Source of the DNA: Paenibacillus sp. FSL M7-0420
Lineage (GTDB): Bacteria > Bacillota > Bacilli > Paenibacillales > Paenibacillaceae
Length of the DNA stretch: 64,000 nucleotides
NCBI RefSeq assembly: GCF_038002345.1
Contig: NZ_JBBOCJ010000001.1
Coordinates: 1,488,001-1,552,000 of the forward strand
Direction: 5' to 3'
The notes under the pieces were generated by a model. It was given only the letters and a program-made list of their open reading frames with translations. It was not told the DNA's origin and ran no database searches. The position numbers were made by a program, and so were the translations under genes. This document shows positions 18,529-27,713 of this stretch, one piece after another. The number at the start of each line of letters is the position of its first letter. The stretch's first letter is position 1.

Positions 18529-18918
18529 CTAGCTTAATTCATCCGTCACATCTGACCATGTGGAATAAGCAGGCAGCTTCTGCAAGCCCCAATAATCCAG
18601 CAGTATACGGATCACGCTGTCCCTGTCAGTCATCTCCCGGGAGAAATGCCTGAAGGACCCGTCTGGATAGCCGAGGCGCAATTCAACGACGATGCTGCGG
18701 GGAGTATGGCGGATAGGGGCGGCCTGCATATACAGACTTCCCTCTACCGGCGTACTGGGATCAATGACGATGAAATCATCCGGATCTTCGGTGAAGCCGT
18801 TAACGATATGGGTGATAAGCGAGGCTTCAATGGCGTAGTTTGCAAAGGTTTCATATTGGGTGCTGATTGTATACGTGACACCGCTGCTGTTATCTTTGCT
18901 GGAGTTTAGCGTTTCCAT
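18529..18918 (-). CDS. Hypothetical protein, 129 residues
   Basis: I do not recognise this soluble protein. It opens with a polar stretch (METLNSSKDNSSG), and the middle has alternating beta-like segments (GSLYMQAAPIRHTPRSIVVELRL). An aromatic-rich end (DYWGLQKLPAYSTW) follows. GAGGAGG lies ten bases before ATG 18918. It follows the AraC gene on the same strand by 27 bases and may be co-transcribed with it. Confidence 0.6.
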   Translation of the reverse strand: METLNSSKDNSSGVTYTISTQYETFANYAIEASLITHIVNGFTEDPDDFIVIDPSTPVEGSLYMQAAPIRHTPRSIVVELRLGYPDGSFRHFSREMTDRDSVIRILLDYWGLQKLPAYSTWSDVTDELS

Positions 18919-18945
18919 GTTCCATTTTCCTCCTCGATATTTAAT

Positions 18946-19857
18946 TCAATACGAACTCAAAGACGAAGCCCCGCCAGATGCCCCCTGCGCCTTGCGGAAT
19001 GCGGAGGGGGACATGCCGCTCTGCTTATTGAAGATGCGGTTGAACTGGGAGAAGCTGTTGAAGCCGCATTGCCCGGCGATGTCGGAGATCTTGTACCGGG
19101 TATGGAGCAGGAGCTGCTGGGCTTTGCGGACGCGGGTCATCTGGATGTACCCGGTCAAGGTGAAGCCGGTGACGGTTCTGAACTGGTGCGATAAATAATA
19201 AGGGCTGATATAGAATTCCTTGGAGATGGAGTCCAGGGACAGCTCGCTGCCGTAATGGCTGTGAATGTGGGCGGTGATTGAATAGATTTTTTGCATCATG
19301 GCATTGCCGATCTCCTCAAGCACGTACGCATTCTTGTCATTCTGCTGGGACAGACTGCATAAGAACTGCTGGAACAGACTGTGAATCAGTACCGGATTCA
19401 GCGGTGAAGTGTTGCGGGAACAGTTGAAAATAGCATTGAGCGGCTCAAACACGGCACTGCGCAGCCCTCCGGTGAACCGGTAGATCGGAACCTCCTCGGC
19501 GAACGGCTGCAGCATTGCATTGTAAGCGGTCTCAAATCCGGGTATATTCCTGGGCAGGTTGAAGTTGATAATTAGTCGCTTATGCGGCGGGCCTGCGGGA
19601 TACTGGGTCATATGCAGCCGGTACGGAGCAAGCAGAACAATGTCATATTGCTGCAGGGCATGTACATTACCTTCAATAATATGAGTAGCGCTGGAATCCA
19701 GCAGAATATGAATCTCATAAAAGTCATGATCGTGCTGGAACTCCATATTGATGTCGTGAGAGCGCTGATCGTAGTCGAAATAGTAAAAGAGCGGATCAGC
19801 CGGGGTATTGATACGTATGCTATATCCTTGGTCATATAACAGGTCGCTGTCAAGCAT
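18946..19857 (-). CDS. AraC-family transcriptional regulator with cupin sensor domain
   Basis: This 303-residue protein has an N-terminal cupin-like arm (about 15-110, HDHDFYEIHILL and LAPYRLHMTQY). It ends in the AraC double helix-turn-helix (LDSISKEFYISPYYLSHQFR and ISDIAGQCGFNSFSQFNRIF). The start is taken as ATG 19857 because AGGAGAG lies just upstream inside a longer open frame. It is divergent from the alpha-mannosidase and GH105 genes, which it probably controls in response to a sugar bound by the cupin domain. Confidence 0.9.
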   Translation of the reverse strand: MLDSDLLYDQGYSIRINTPADPLFYYFDYDQRSHDINMEFQHDHDFYEIHILLDSSATHIIEGNVHALQQYDIVLLAPYRLHMTQYPAGPPHKRLIINFNLPRNIPGFETAYNAMLQPFAEEVPIYRFTGGLRSAVFEPLNAIFNCSRNTSPLNPVLIHSLFQQFLCSLSQQNDKNAYVLEEIGNAMMQKIYSITAHIHSHYGSELSLDSISKEFYISPYYLSHQFRTVTGFTLTGYIQMTRVRKAQQLLLHTRYKISDIAGQCGFNSFSQFNRIFNKQSGMSPSAFRKAQGASGGASSLSSY

Positions 19858-20012
19858 AGCCTCTCTCCTCACCGTTGCCGTTTACTATAGAAGTCCAAGC
19901 CGTTTCCACCTGTATATTATAGGCCCAAAAAAGCAAAATATGCAATGAATAGGGCGGAATACAGCAAGAGTAGGGTAGTTTTTGGAGTGAAAGGTTTGCT
20001 ATAGTGACCATA

Positions 20013-20026
20013 TGAAAGCGGATACA
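20013..20026 (+). promoter_or_regulatory. cre-like site before the alpha-mannosidase gene
   Basis: TGAAAGCGGATACA matches the cre consensus TGWAANCGNTNWCA at 13 of 14 positions and lies 14 bases before the start codon, consistent with CcpA control. Confidence 0.45.
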
Positions 20027-20039
20027 GGGAGTGATAGAG

Positions 20040-23000
20040 ATGTTATTCACAGAAGAAAAGCTGATCAAACGCCAGGCTGAAGTGGAAAAGTATAGATATC
20101 TTAAGGTTCAGGAGCTTACAGAGTTCGCGTTCGCTGAGGATGAGGAAGGGGCTAACGGTGTATACCCGGAGTCGGTCTCCTTTGATGGCATCATCAGGCT
20201 TCAGGAGCATTGGCGCGGGCGGGACCGTTACATCTGGCTGCGCACAGAGATCGTGCTGCCGCCTGGTCAGGCAGGCTTCAAAATTGCCGGCAGATTTGAT
20301 TTTGGCAAAACAGGGGACTTCAATAACTCCGGCTTCGAATCGCTGCTGTTCGTGAACGGATCGCCTTATCAGGGCGTAGATAACAACCATAGAGAGGTAA
20401 TCTTCGGCGATGAATGGGGCGGACAGACGGTAGAGCTGGCCTTCCGGCTATGGTCGGGACTTGAGGGCGGCGGAGTGCCCAGAATTCAGGAGCACCGGCT
20501 CAGCGAAGCGTTCATCGGCTATCTGGACGAGAGCATTGATGACCTGTTCTATATGTCGAAGGCGGCGCTCGACACCTTCCGTTATCTTGGCAGAGACCAG
20601 CCGGAGAAGCAGTGGCTGTTAAGAGCGCTGAACGAAGCCTTCCGTCTGATTGACTGGTCGGAGCCGGGCTCGCCAGAGCATACTGCTTCGCTGTATAAGG
20701 CAGGCGCCAGTCTGAATCAGGCGATAGAGGCGATGCCGCAGACTTTTGACGTAACGCTTACGGCTGTGGGCCATACCCATATTGATGTTGCCTGGTTGTG
20801 GAGGCTGAAGCATACCCGTGAAAAGACAGCCCGTTCCTTCTCCACCGTTCTGCGGCTGATGGAGGAGTTCCCGGAGTACCAGTTCCTGCAGACGCAGCCT
20901 CAATTGTACGCATATCTGGAGCAGGATTATCCGGAGTTGTTCGGGCGGATCACCGAGAAGGTGAAGGAAGGGCGCTGGGAAGCGGAAGGGGCGATGTGGC
21001 TGGAGTCGGATTGTAATATCCCGTCCGGTGAGTCGCTGGTCCGCCAGATTATGCTGGGCAAACGCTATCTCAGTGAACAATTCGGCGTAGAGAGCAAGTA
21101 CCTGTGGCTGCCGGATGTCTTTGGATACAGCTGGGCGTTGCCGCAGATTCTCCGTAAATCGGGCATCGACACGTTCATGACGACCAAAATCAGCTGGAAT
21201 CAGTTCAACCGGATGCCGCATGACACCTTCTGGTGGCGGGGGATGGACGGCTCGGAGGTGCTGACACATTTCATCACGACCTCCGAGAAGGATGGGGCAG
21301 AGTACACGTATAACGGCCGGATGACGGCGGGGCTGCTGCGCGGAATCTGGAATTCCTATCAGGATAAGGAGATCAACGATCACCTGATGTTTGCATACGG
21401 CTGGGGTGACGGAGGCGGCGGGCCGACGCGGGAGATGCTGGAGCTTCGGCGGCGCTTCGACAAGCTTCCGGGCATTCCGAAGATTGAGATGGGCAGTGCC
21501 GGGGAATATTTCACCGGGCTGCATGAACGGATCGGGAAGGCGGAGTCGTTCGTACACACCTGGAACGGGGAGCTGTATTTCGAATGCCACCGGGGTACGT
21601 ATACCTCACAAGCCCGCAACAAGAAATATAACCGCCGCCTGGAGCTGCTGCTGCGCGATGCCGAGTGGCTGCATACGCTGACGGGTGTAAGACAGGGGAA
21701 TCTTGAAACCGCTTATCCTGCGGCTGAACTGACCGGGATCTGGGAGATTCTGCTGCGCAACCAGTTCCATGACATCATTCCCGGTTCGTCGATCGCTGAG
21801 GTCTATGAGGACAGTGATGCTGAATATGCAGAAGGCGAGGCGCGCTCACTGGCTCTGATTAACGGTGTTGTCCAAGAAAAAGCTGACAGCAGGTTCACGC
21901 TGCTGAACAGCTCGAACTGGAACCGTCCGCGTTATGCACTGCTTCCTATAGCTGCAGCAGATTCCGCAAGTGTTCATGACGCAGACGGGAACCGGCTGTG
22001 GCAGCAGCGGACGGCAGACGGGGAAGTGCTGGTCTACGTTCCGTCTGTGCCTGCATTGGGTACGGCGGTGCTGAAGGTAGTTCACGGGCAAGCAGGCAAG
22101 GCTCCTCAGGAGTCACAGGTTCAGCCGCTTGCAGCTGTATCCGGCAACACGCTGAGCACACCGCTTGTGGAAGTGGTGTGGAATGAGCAGGGGCATTTCA
22201 CTTCGATGATCGACCGGAAGAGCGGCCGTGAGCTGCTGGCTCCCGGGCAGCGCGGGAATGTACTACAGGTGTTTGAAGATAAGCCGCTGGATTTCGAAGC
22301 GTGGGATATCGATATTTTCTACCAGGAAAAGATGACCGAGATCTCGCAGCTGACCGGATGTGAGCTGACCGAGAATGGTCCGCTGCGGGCGGTGCTGCGT
22401 ATGACCTGGACCTATCACCGCACAGCGGTTACCCAGGATATCATCTTCTACCGTGATACTGTGCGGATTGACTTCCATACTGAGCTGGATTGGCACGGAC
22501 ATAACCAGCTGCTGAAGGTGGCTTTCCCGGTGGATATTCATGCGCTGGAGGCTACCTATGATATTCAGTTCGGTAACGTGAAGCGTCCTACACACTGGAA
22601 TACGAGCTGGGATTACGCCCGCTTCGAAACGGTGGGCCATCAGTGGGCGGATATCAGCGAGAAGGGGTATGGCATTGCGCTGCTTAATGACTGCAAATAC
22701 GGCTACGATATCAAGGATAGCGTGCTCCGGCTGACGCTGCTGAAATCGGCGGTGCATCCCGATCCGCAGCAGGATCAGGGGCATCATGAATTTACGTATG
22801 CCCTGTACCCGCATACCGGTGATTTCGTCGAAGGCAGGGTGGTCCAGGAGGCGTGGGAGCTGAATAATCCGCTGCGCAGTGTGGCAGGTGAGCTGGAAGG
22901 GAACCCGCTGCTTTATATCGATGGTGCGCATGTGACAGTGGATGCTATCAAACGTTCGGAGGACGGCAAGGATGTGGTGGTGCGCCTGCATGAGTACGCC

Positions 23001-23174
23001 GGTTCCCGGACACAGATTACTGTAGATAGCGCCTATTCTATGGCTTCCTGGCAGGAATGCAACCTGATGGAGGAGCCGCTGGGAGACTGGCAGGAAGCAG
23101 AGGAGCTGAGCTTCCAGGTGAAGCCTTATGAGATCAGAACGTTCAGAATCAAGCTGCGCGGGACGCAGAGCTGA
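20040..23174 (+). CDS. Alpha-mannosidase, glycoside hydrolase family 38
   Basis: This 1044-residue protein has the GH38 catalytic domain at about 235-510. Zinc ligands lie in VGHTHIDVAWLW (H247 and D249 region), the nucleophile Asp324 lies in LESDCNIPSGES, and AYGWGDGGGG carries a further ligand region. A middle helical domain and a large beta C-terminal domain follow, as in bacterial class II alpha-mannosidases. There is no signal peptide, so it removes alpha-mannosyl residues inside the cell. ATG 20040, with CAGGGAG upstream, is preferred to the in-frame GTG 20031. It is followed 16 bases later by the GH105 gene and is divergent from an AraC regulator. Confidence 0.93.
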   Translation: MLFTEEKLIKRQAEVEKYRYLKVQELTEFAFAEDEEGANGVYPESVSFDGIIRLQEHWRGRDRYIWLRTEIVLPPGQAGFKIAGRFDFGKTGDFNNSGFESLLFVNGSPYQGVDNNHREVIFGDEWGGQTVELAFRLWSGLEGGGVPRIQEHRLSEAFIGYLDESIDDLFYMSKAALDTFRYLGRDQPEKQWLLRALNEAFRLIDWSEPGSPEHTASLYKAGASLNQAIEAMPQTFDVTLTAVGHTHIDVAWLWRLKHTREKTARSFSTVLRLMEEFPEYQFLQTQPQLYAYLEQDYPELFGRITEKVKEGRWEAEGAMWLESDCNIPSGESLVRQIMLGKRYLSEQFGVESKYLWLPDVFGYSWALPQILRKSGIDTFMTTKISWNQFNRMPHDTFWWRGMDGSEVLTHFITTSEKDGAEYTYNGRMTAGLLRGIWNSYQDKEINDHLMFAYGWGDGGGGPTREMLELRRRFDKLPGIPKIEMGSAGEYFTGLHERIGKAESFVHTWNGELYFECHRGTYTSQARNKKYNRRLELLLRDAEWLHTLTGVRQGNLETAYPAAELTGIWEILLRNQFHDIIPGSSIAEVYEDSDAEYAEGEARSLALINGVVQEKADSRFTLLNSSNWNRPRYALLPIAAADSASVHDADGNRLWQQRTADGEVLVYVPSVPALGTAVLKVVHGQAGKAPQESQVQPLAAVSGNTLSTPLVEVVWNEQGHFTSMIDRKSGRELLAPGQRGNVLQVFEDKPLDFEAWDIDIFYQEKMTEISQLTGCELTENGPLRAVLRMTWTYHRTAVTQDIIFYRDTVRIDFHTELDWHGHNQLLKVAFPVDIHALEATYDIQFGNVKRPTHWNTSWDYARFETVGHQWADISEKGYGIALLNDCKYGYDIKDSVLRLTLLKSAVHPDPQQDQGHHEFTYALYPHTGDFVEGRVVQEAWELNNPLRSVAGELEGNPLLYIDGAHVTVDAIKRSEDGKDVVVRLHEYAGSRTQITVDSAYSMASWQECNLMEEPLGDWQEAEELSFQVKPYEIRTFRIKLRGTQS

Positions 23175-23190
23175 GAGGAGAGAGGCTAGG

Positions 23191-24330
23191 ATGGGAGCAG
23201 GAGAGAAGCAAGCGGTGCCGGTTAGCTGTGTGAGCAAGGAAGAGGTTATGCAGAAGCTGGACCTGGTCACGAATAAGCTGCTGAAGCTGGGCCGGCCGGA
23301 TAATGAAGCGGAATTGCAGAACCTGGGGGAAGACGCGGGACGCCGGGGGTATTTTGCAAGGGACTTCGGGATGGAAGAGTGGGATTGGCCGCAGGGAGTG
23401 GGGCTGTATGGCCTGCAAAAGCTGGACCGGCATTTCGGGGACGGCCGTTATGCGGCATACACCAAGCCATGGATGGACCGGCAGCTGGAGAAGGGATTGC
23501 CCAGCCGGAATATTAATACGACTGCCCCGATGCTGTCGCTGATGGAGCTGGAAGAGGCCGGAGAGCTGAGTCTCGAATGGATAGAATGGCTGATGCAGGG
23601 GCTACCCCGGACGCTGGAGCAAGGCTATCAGCATGTGACTACAGGGACTCAGAAGCATGAGATTTCGCTCCATGAGAACGAGATCTGGATTGATACGCTG
23701 TTCATGGCGATTCTGTTCACTGCCAAAATGGGGGTGAAGTACGATAACCCGCAGTGGCGCGAGACCTCGCTGCATCAGCTGCTGCTGCACATTAAATATC
23801 TGTATGACAAAAAGACCGGCTTCTTCTTCCATGGCTGGCATTTTGCAGAGCGCCACAACTTCAGCGAAGCTTTCTGGTGCCGTGGCAACGGCTGGTTCGC
23901 GCTCGGTCTGCCGGAATATCTGGAGCTGATGCGGCCCTATCTGGCAGACGGAGTCTTCAGCTATCTCCAGCAGACGCTACAGGCCCAGGCCGAAGCCTTG
24001 CTCGCTTGTCAGAGCGGGGACGGACTATGGCATACCCTGCTGGATGACCCCGGCAGCTATACCGAGACTTCGGGTTCGGCTGCGATTGCCGCCGGAATTC
24101 TGAACAGTGTGCGCCGGGGGCTGCTCCCGGAGGCCTATAGCGAACCTGCACTACGGGCAATCCGCGCCATCCTGGACAGAATTGACGGCGAAGGCACAGT
24201 GCTCGGCGTGTCCGGCGGTACTCCCATCGGCGCAGCCAAGGAGGACTACAAAGGGATCATCATTGCCCCTATGGCCTACGGACAGGCGATGGCGCTGGTC
24301 GCGCTGGGCGAAGCGCTGCATTACTGCTGA
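23191..24330 (+). CDS. Glycoside hydrolase family 105 unsaturated glycuronyl hydrolase
   Basis: This 379-residue protein has the alpha6/alpha6 barrel of GH105 (YteR/YesR). The probable catalytic Asp168 lies in NEIWIDTLFMAILF. Substrate-site motifs FWCRGNGWFALGL (about 230-242) and TSGSAAIAAGI (about 297-307) are characteristic. These enzymes hydrate and release unsaturated uronic acid from the ends of oligosaccharides made by polysaccharide lyases. The AGGAGAG site before ATG 23191 sets the start; the frame is open further upstream but overlaps the mannosidase gene. Pairing with an alpha-mannosidase suggests a target polymer or gum with both mannose and uronic acid. Confidence 0.92.
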   Translation: MGAGEKQAVPVSCVSKEEVMQKLDLVTNKLLKLGRPDNEAELQNLGEDAGRRGYFARDFGMEEWDWPQGVGLYGLQKLDRHFGDGRYAAYTKPWMDRQLEKGLPSRNINTTAPMLSLMELEEAGELSLEWIEWLMQGLPRTLEQGYQHVTTGTQKHEISLHENEIWIDTLFMAILFTAKMGVKYDNPQWRETSLHQLLLHIKYLYDKKTGFFFHGWHFAERHNFSEAFWCRGNGWFALGLPEYLELMRPYLADGVFSYLQQTLQAQAEALLACQSGDGLWHTLLDDPGSYTETSGSAAIAAGILNSVRRGLLPEAYSEPALRAIRAILDRIDGEGTVLGVSGGTPIGAAKEDYKGIIIAPMAYGQAMALVALGEALHYC

Positions 24331-24351
24331 GGGGTCAGGTGTGTGAATTGA

Positions 24352-24398
24352 ACAAGCGGCAGCCAGGGACGAATGATTCGTCTGAGGCTGCCGCTTGT
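24352..24398 (+). terminator. Long hairpin after the GH105 gene
   Basis: ACAAGCGGCAGCC at 24352-24364 pairs with GGCTGCCGCTTGT at 24386-24398, with a second inner stem GACGAA/TTCGTC. A weak T-rich tail follows. Confidence 0.7.
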
Positions 24399-24433
24399 CG
24401 TATTGTTGGGGGAACGCACAGGGGACGGGGGCT

Positions 24434-24764
24434 GGCCTGTATGCGCAAACCGAATACATTTGGTGTTGGCGAGAGTGTGCGGCCGAATGTAATCGGAAAA
24501 CCGATCACAATTGGTGTTGGCGAGAGTGTGCGGCCGAATGTAATCGGAAAACCGATCACAATTGGTGTTGGCGAGAGTGTGTGGCCAAATGTAATCGGAA
24601 AACCGATCACAATTGGTGTTGGCGAGAGCGTGTGGCCGAATGTAATCGGAAAACCGATCACAATTGGTGTTGGCGAGAGCGTATGGCCGAATGTAATCGG
24701 AAAACCGATCACAATTGGTGTTGGCGAGAGCGTATGGCCAAATGTAATCGGAAAACCGATCACA
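24434..24764. repeat. 51-bp tandem repeat array, type B
   Basis: Units beginning GGCC(G/A)AATGTAATCGG start at 24481, 24532, 24583, 24634, 24685 and 24736, exactly 51 bases apart. A divergent copy starts at 24434. Each unit holds a stem-loop with arms TGTAATCGG and CCGATCACA around AAAA, followed by ATTGGTGTTGGCGAGAG. The divergent first copy has TGTATGCG and CGAATACA arms, intermediate towards the type C array at 32852. The array lies between convergent genes and its last base abuts the stop codon of the 24765 gene. Confidence 0.95.
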
Positions 24765-25112
24765 TCAAGTATCCAATCCGTGGTCCTCATCGATACACCA
24801 ATGGAATTCGTCAACAATGGCCATCACCAACCCGGTTATCGCACGCTCCAATGGCTCATCTATCTTAGTTGCTGGCAGAATGACCTCTACCAGGTTCACC
24901 GCTTCAATCCCTTCCAGGGTGTAGTAAGCATAACTGCCATCCGAATTTGCGGAGATTCCCTTTACCCCGATATGTGCTCCATGGAGCGCCTTGGAGAAAG
25001 ATAGAGGACCGATTTTTTCAAACCTCATCGTACTAATAAAAAATCGCTCCAGTACCTCCGTCCTTACCGTCTTGGCGTAGTCCACAGAATGGAGGCTAAT
25101 GTAGTCATACAC
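24765..25112 (-). CDS. Hypothetical protein, about 115 residues
   Basis: I do not recognise this protein. It is soluble and mixed alpha/beta, with an aromatic-acidic end (VDEFHWCIDEDHGLDT). A GTG start at 25112 is chosen because GAGGTGA stands just upstream; other in-frame starts (GTG 25121, TTG 25142) lie near or within the end of the phosphotransferase gene. It follows that gene closely and is likely in the same transcript. Its stop codon touches the type B repeat array, so its last residues could have been reshaped by repeat insertion. Confidence 0.55.
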   Translation of the reverse strand: MYDYISLHSVDYAKTVRTEVLERFFISTMRFEKIGPLSFSKALHGAHIGVKGISANSDGSYAYYTLEGIEAVNLVEVILPATKIDEPLERAITGLVMAIVDEFHWCIDEDHGLDT

Positions 25113-25122
25113 TTCACTCACC

Positions 25123-26070
25123 TCACGTATGCATATACTCAATCTTGCTTCTGTACAGATTCAGAATCCGCACCTGCTCCTCGCTAAGCTCCTCGAAGTT
25201 CCAATACATATGCATCAGGTTGTATTCAAACAGCTCTTTCAGTCTCATAAACAGCGGCAGTTTTCTGGCCATCTCAGCGGAGAGGGGATGCTCTTCCTTA
25301 TATCCGTCCGTGATTGCCTTGGTAATCGTGCGCTTATAGTCCATGAGGTTTTGTCCGCCCGCGAATGAGTACTCCAGCGCAGAATAGATCGGTACAGCTA
25401 AATCGTAGGCATAATAATGTCGCTCACAATCCTGCCAGTCAATCATCGTCAGCGCAGAGTCACTGTCCACCAGGGTATTGTTCAGCCACAGGTCCCCGTG
25501 GATTAACCCGTAGTTCGCCTCATCTTTGGGCAGCATTCGGATCTGCTTGAGCACATCCTTCGCAATATCCCGTATGGCCCGCTCTTCAGCAGGAATGTAC
25601 TTGAGAAAATCATATTCATCGTTATCATACCAATGCGGAATCGGCTGGGCAGCGTCAGACTGCTGATATTCTTTGCTCACCTGATGCATTCTGCCTATTT
25701 GCTGTCCGAGGGTTCTGAGGATGGTTTTGTCCCATTTGGCCCGGGGCAGGTGGATTCCGGCTGCCGCCCGGAACAAGACCACGAACTTCTCTTCTTCATC
25801 CAGCAGCAGGGTGCCGATAAGCGAATTATGTTCAGTAGGTATAACCTCCGGCACCCGTACGCCCCGATTGAACAGATAGGTTGTCCAGTTCACTTCAGCT
25901 AATTGTTCCTCATAGGTCTTATAATTCGTAATTCGGGCGAAAAATGTCTCCTTTCCCGAGTGACAACGGTACATTTCGTTGGTGACCGCCTCCACACTGG
26001 AGAGTTGAACCGGATAGGTAGTATTCAGAAATTGCAATATTTGTGCTTGCATAGGTTGGTTAACCTCCAT
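25123..26070 (-). CDS. APH-family phosphotransferase (aminoglycoside/homoserine kinase-like)
   Basis: This 315-residue protein has a kinase-like fold. The catalytic loop is LIHGDLWLNNTLV (Brenner motif HGD....N, about 190-202) and the metal-binding motif is MIDWQDCE (about 212-219). Members phosphorylate small alcohols such as aminoglycosides, homoserine, choline or ethanolamine; the substrate here is unknown. The start may be ATG 26070, five bases after the GNAT stop, or the in-frame ATG 26052, which has GGAGG 11 bases upstream. Gene order suggests co-transcription with the GNAT gene. Confidence 0.82.
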   Translation of the reverse strand: MEVNQPMQAQILQFLNTTYPVQLSSVEAVTNEMYRCHSGKETFFARITNYKTYEEQLAEVNWTTYLFNRGVRVPEVIPTEHNSLIGTLLLDEEEKFVVLFRAAAGIHLPRAKWDKTILRTLGQQIGRMHQVSKEYQQSDAAQPIPHWYDNDEYDFLKYIPAEERAIRDIAKDVLKQIRMLPKDEANYGLIHGDLWLNNTLVDSDSALTMIDWQDCERHYYAYDLAVPIYSALEYSFAGGQNLMDYKRTITKAITDGYKEEHPLSAEMARKLPLFMRLKELFEYNLMHMYWNFEELSEEQVRILNLYRSKIEYMHT

Positions 26071-26075
26071 TTGAC

Positions 26076-26528
26076 TTACAGATCCTGAGACAGGCGGATC
26101 ATATCCACCACCTGCATCCCGTTCTCATAGATTTCTTCACTATAATGTCTGATGAAAAAGTCCCTGTCGATCCCCGTGATTCTGAATCCGCATTTCTGAT
26201 ACAACGCAAGCTGGCCGATACTAGAGTTGCCTGTGCCGATCTCCAGCGTTTTGAATCCGAGATGCTTAGCCTCCTGAATCGCGTGATTCACCAGTTGCTT
26301 CCCGATCCCCCGGCCTTGGAACTCCTCATCCACTGCAATATTGACCAGCTCGGCGGTCTCCGGTCTGGTAGGCAGTAACACATAGACTCCGACCACTTGT
26401 TGATCCGCCTCAGCAACGAAGCATTGTCCTCTTGCAATATAGTCCTTAACCAGCTTCGGTGCAGGGTCTGCCAATAAAAGCAATCCGGTTGGGGGCGGTT
26501 CATCTGTGTGTAACGCTCTAATTTCCAT
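26076..26528 (-). CDS. GNAT-family N-acetyltransferase
   Basis: This 150-residue protein shows the acetyl-CoA-binding signature EEFQGRGIGKQLVNHAI (about 88-104, R/Q-x-x-G-x-G/A). It also has the LALYQKCGFRITGIDRDFF segment of the family C-terminal part. AAGGAG lies 11 bases before ATG 26528. It resembles small-molecule acetyltransferases of Bacillales, with no clear substrate. It is the first gene of a three-gene unit with the phosphotransferase and the 24765 gene. Confidence 0.85.
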   Translation of the reverse strand: MEIRALHTDEPPPTGLLLLADPAPKLVKDYIARGQCFVAEADQQVVGVYVLLPTRPETAELVNIAVDEEFQGRGIGKQLVNHAIQEAKHLGFKTLEIGTGNSSIGQLALYQKCGFRITGIDRDFFIRHYSEEIYENGMQVVDMIRLSQDL

Positions 26529-26615
26529 TCTAGCATTCGCTCCTTATTCATTAACAGGCCAGATGCAGCCAGTCCGCGATATGAAAGCTACCCTATTAAC
26601 ATTCGTGAAGTCCTG

Positions 26616-27071
26616 TTAGAGTCTCACAAAAGTGATGTAATCAACGGGAGCCGGTTCTGCCGATTCCATCCGAAGGGCCCGGTTGATCTGTCCCCGGTGA
26701 TATTGCCCATGTAAAAGCACCTGCAGCAGGATGTCCCGGACGGAGGTCTGGAACGAGGTTCCATTTTGGCTGCTGTAGCTAATCATCTGATCCAGCGCAG
26801 ATTCTTCCAGCTTGCCGATATAGCTGCGGTATTGCTCAGCATTCTCTTCGAACAGTTGCCGGATTGCCGTCAGGTCTTCCGCTTCTTCCCATAATGCGTA
26901 TTGTGTGCTGCGCTTACCCTGCAAGCGCGACAGCCAGACTTGCTCCGCCACCGCCACATGCCGCACCAGCTTCAGCAGCTCCGCGTCCTTCGTGTGACTC
27001 GCTTCAAGCGCATCCAAAATCCGTCCGTCCGCCCAGTACAGATGGTCCATCATGCGCACGATTGTCTTCAT
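26616..27071 (-). CDS. DinB-family protein
   Basis: This 151-residue four-helix protein has the DinB/YfiT metal-binding layout. A His stands near the N-terminus (MMDHLYWADGRIL), another in LLKLVRHVAVAEQVWLSRL, and a third in LLHGQYHRGQINRAL. Members are often thiol S-transferases using bacillithiol or damage-inducible proteins. AAGGAGGA precedes ATG 27071. It appears to be a single-gene unit. Confidence 0.83.
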   Translation of the reverse strand: MKTIVRMMDHLYWADGRILDALEASHTKDAELLKLVRHVAVAEQVWLSRLQGKRSTQYALWEEAEDLTAIRQLFEENAEQYRSYIGKLEESALDQMISYSSQNGTSFQTSVRDILLQVLLHGQYHRGQINRALRMESAEPAPVDYITFVRL

Positions 27072-27130
27072 TGGAGTTCCTCCTTAGAGTTTTTTAGCTT
27101 ATTTCATCTCATTCAGCCTATACAGACAAG

Positions 27131-27709
27131 CTATTTAGGTAAGCTCCATGAATGAATTAGGGCCCCGTTCTTTTCCAATTGGCTGTAACGTATAGCATTC
27201 CTGTTCTTGAGTTCATCAAATAACTGATAATAGTCCCGTTCCAAGGCTTCCCAATCGCTATAATGTCCATTCCCCGCCGATTCTCCGCTTGGACAGCTGA
27301 CATTGGTCTCATTGTACAGGATGCCATGGGAAGTTTGCCATTCAGGCAGGATGTCCTTCCATTCTCCAAATACATGCCCCCGCCACTGCTCCCCTAAAGC
27401 CGACCGTAACAGATTCTTATTCACAGGATCAACTGCCCTGAACATCTCCAGTCCGGCAGGACCAAGATCCATGAAGAGGTTCCCGCAATTGGAGCACTGG
27501 TAAGCGGATTTGAACAGTCTAGTGATTAAGGATCTAATCCTCATAGCAGCTTCTTCCTTATCCCGCGGCGTCGGACCCGATTTCTCAATAGCATCGTCAA
27601 TCTCATCCATAAGATCATCCTGATCCTGGTCCGCAAGGAAGTATCCTTTATAGGGCAAATAATCCGTATTGTCGTGGATTCGGTGTCCGCATTCACATCT
27701 GAAATTCAT
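27131..27709 (-). CDS. Hypothetical protein with Cys-pair zinc motifs
   Basis: This 192-residue protein begins with FRCECGHRI (C-x-C) and has a C-x-x-C in YQCSNCGNLF near residue 95, a likely zinc ribbon formed by two knuckles. An acidic stretch (DQDQDDLMDEIDDAIE) follows the first pair. The C-terminal half is helical. ATG 27709 is chosen because AGGTGAG stands seven bases upstream. It starts five bases downstream of the GrpB-family stop, so the two are probably an operon. Function unknown. Confidence 0.65.
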   Translation of the reverse strand: MNFRCECGHRIHDNTDYLPYKGYFLADQDQDDLMDEIDDAIEKSGPTPRDKEEAAMRIRSLITRLFKSAYQCSNCGNLFMDLGPAGLEMFRAVDPVNKNLLRSALGEQWRGHVFGEWKDILPEWQTSHGILYNETNVSCPSGESAGNGHYSDWEALERDYYQLFDELKNRNAIRYSQLEKNGALIHSWSLPK

Positions 27710-27713
27710 CGGC

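Noticed and set aside
24335..25004. Frames on both strands encoding repeats such as IGVGESV
   Set aside because: Again products of a 51-base period in array B.
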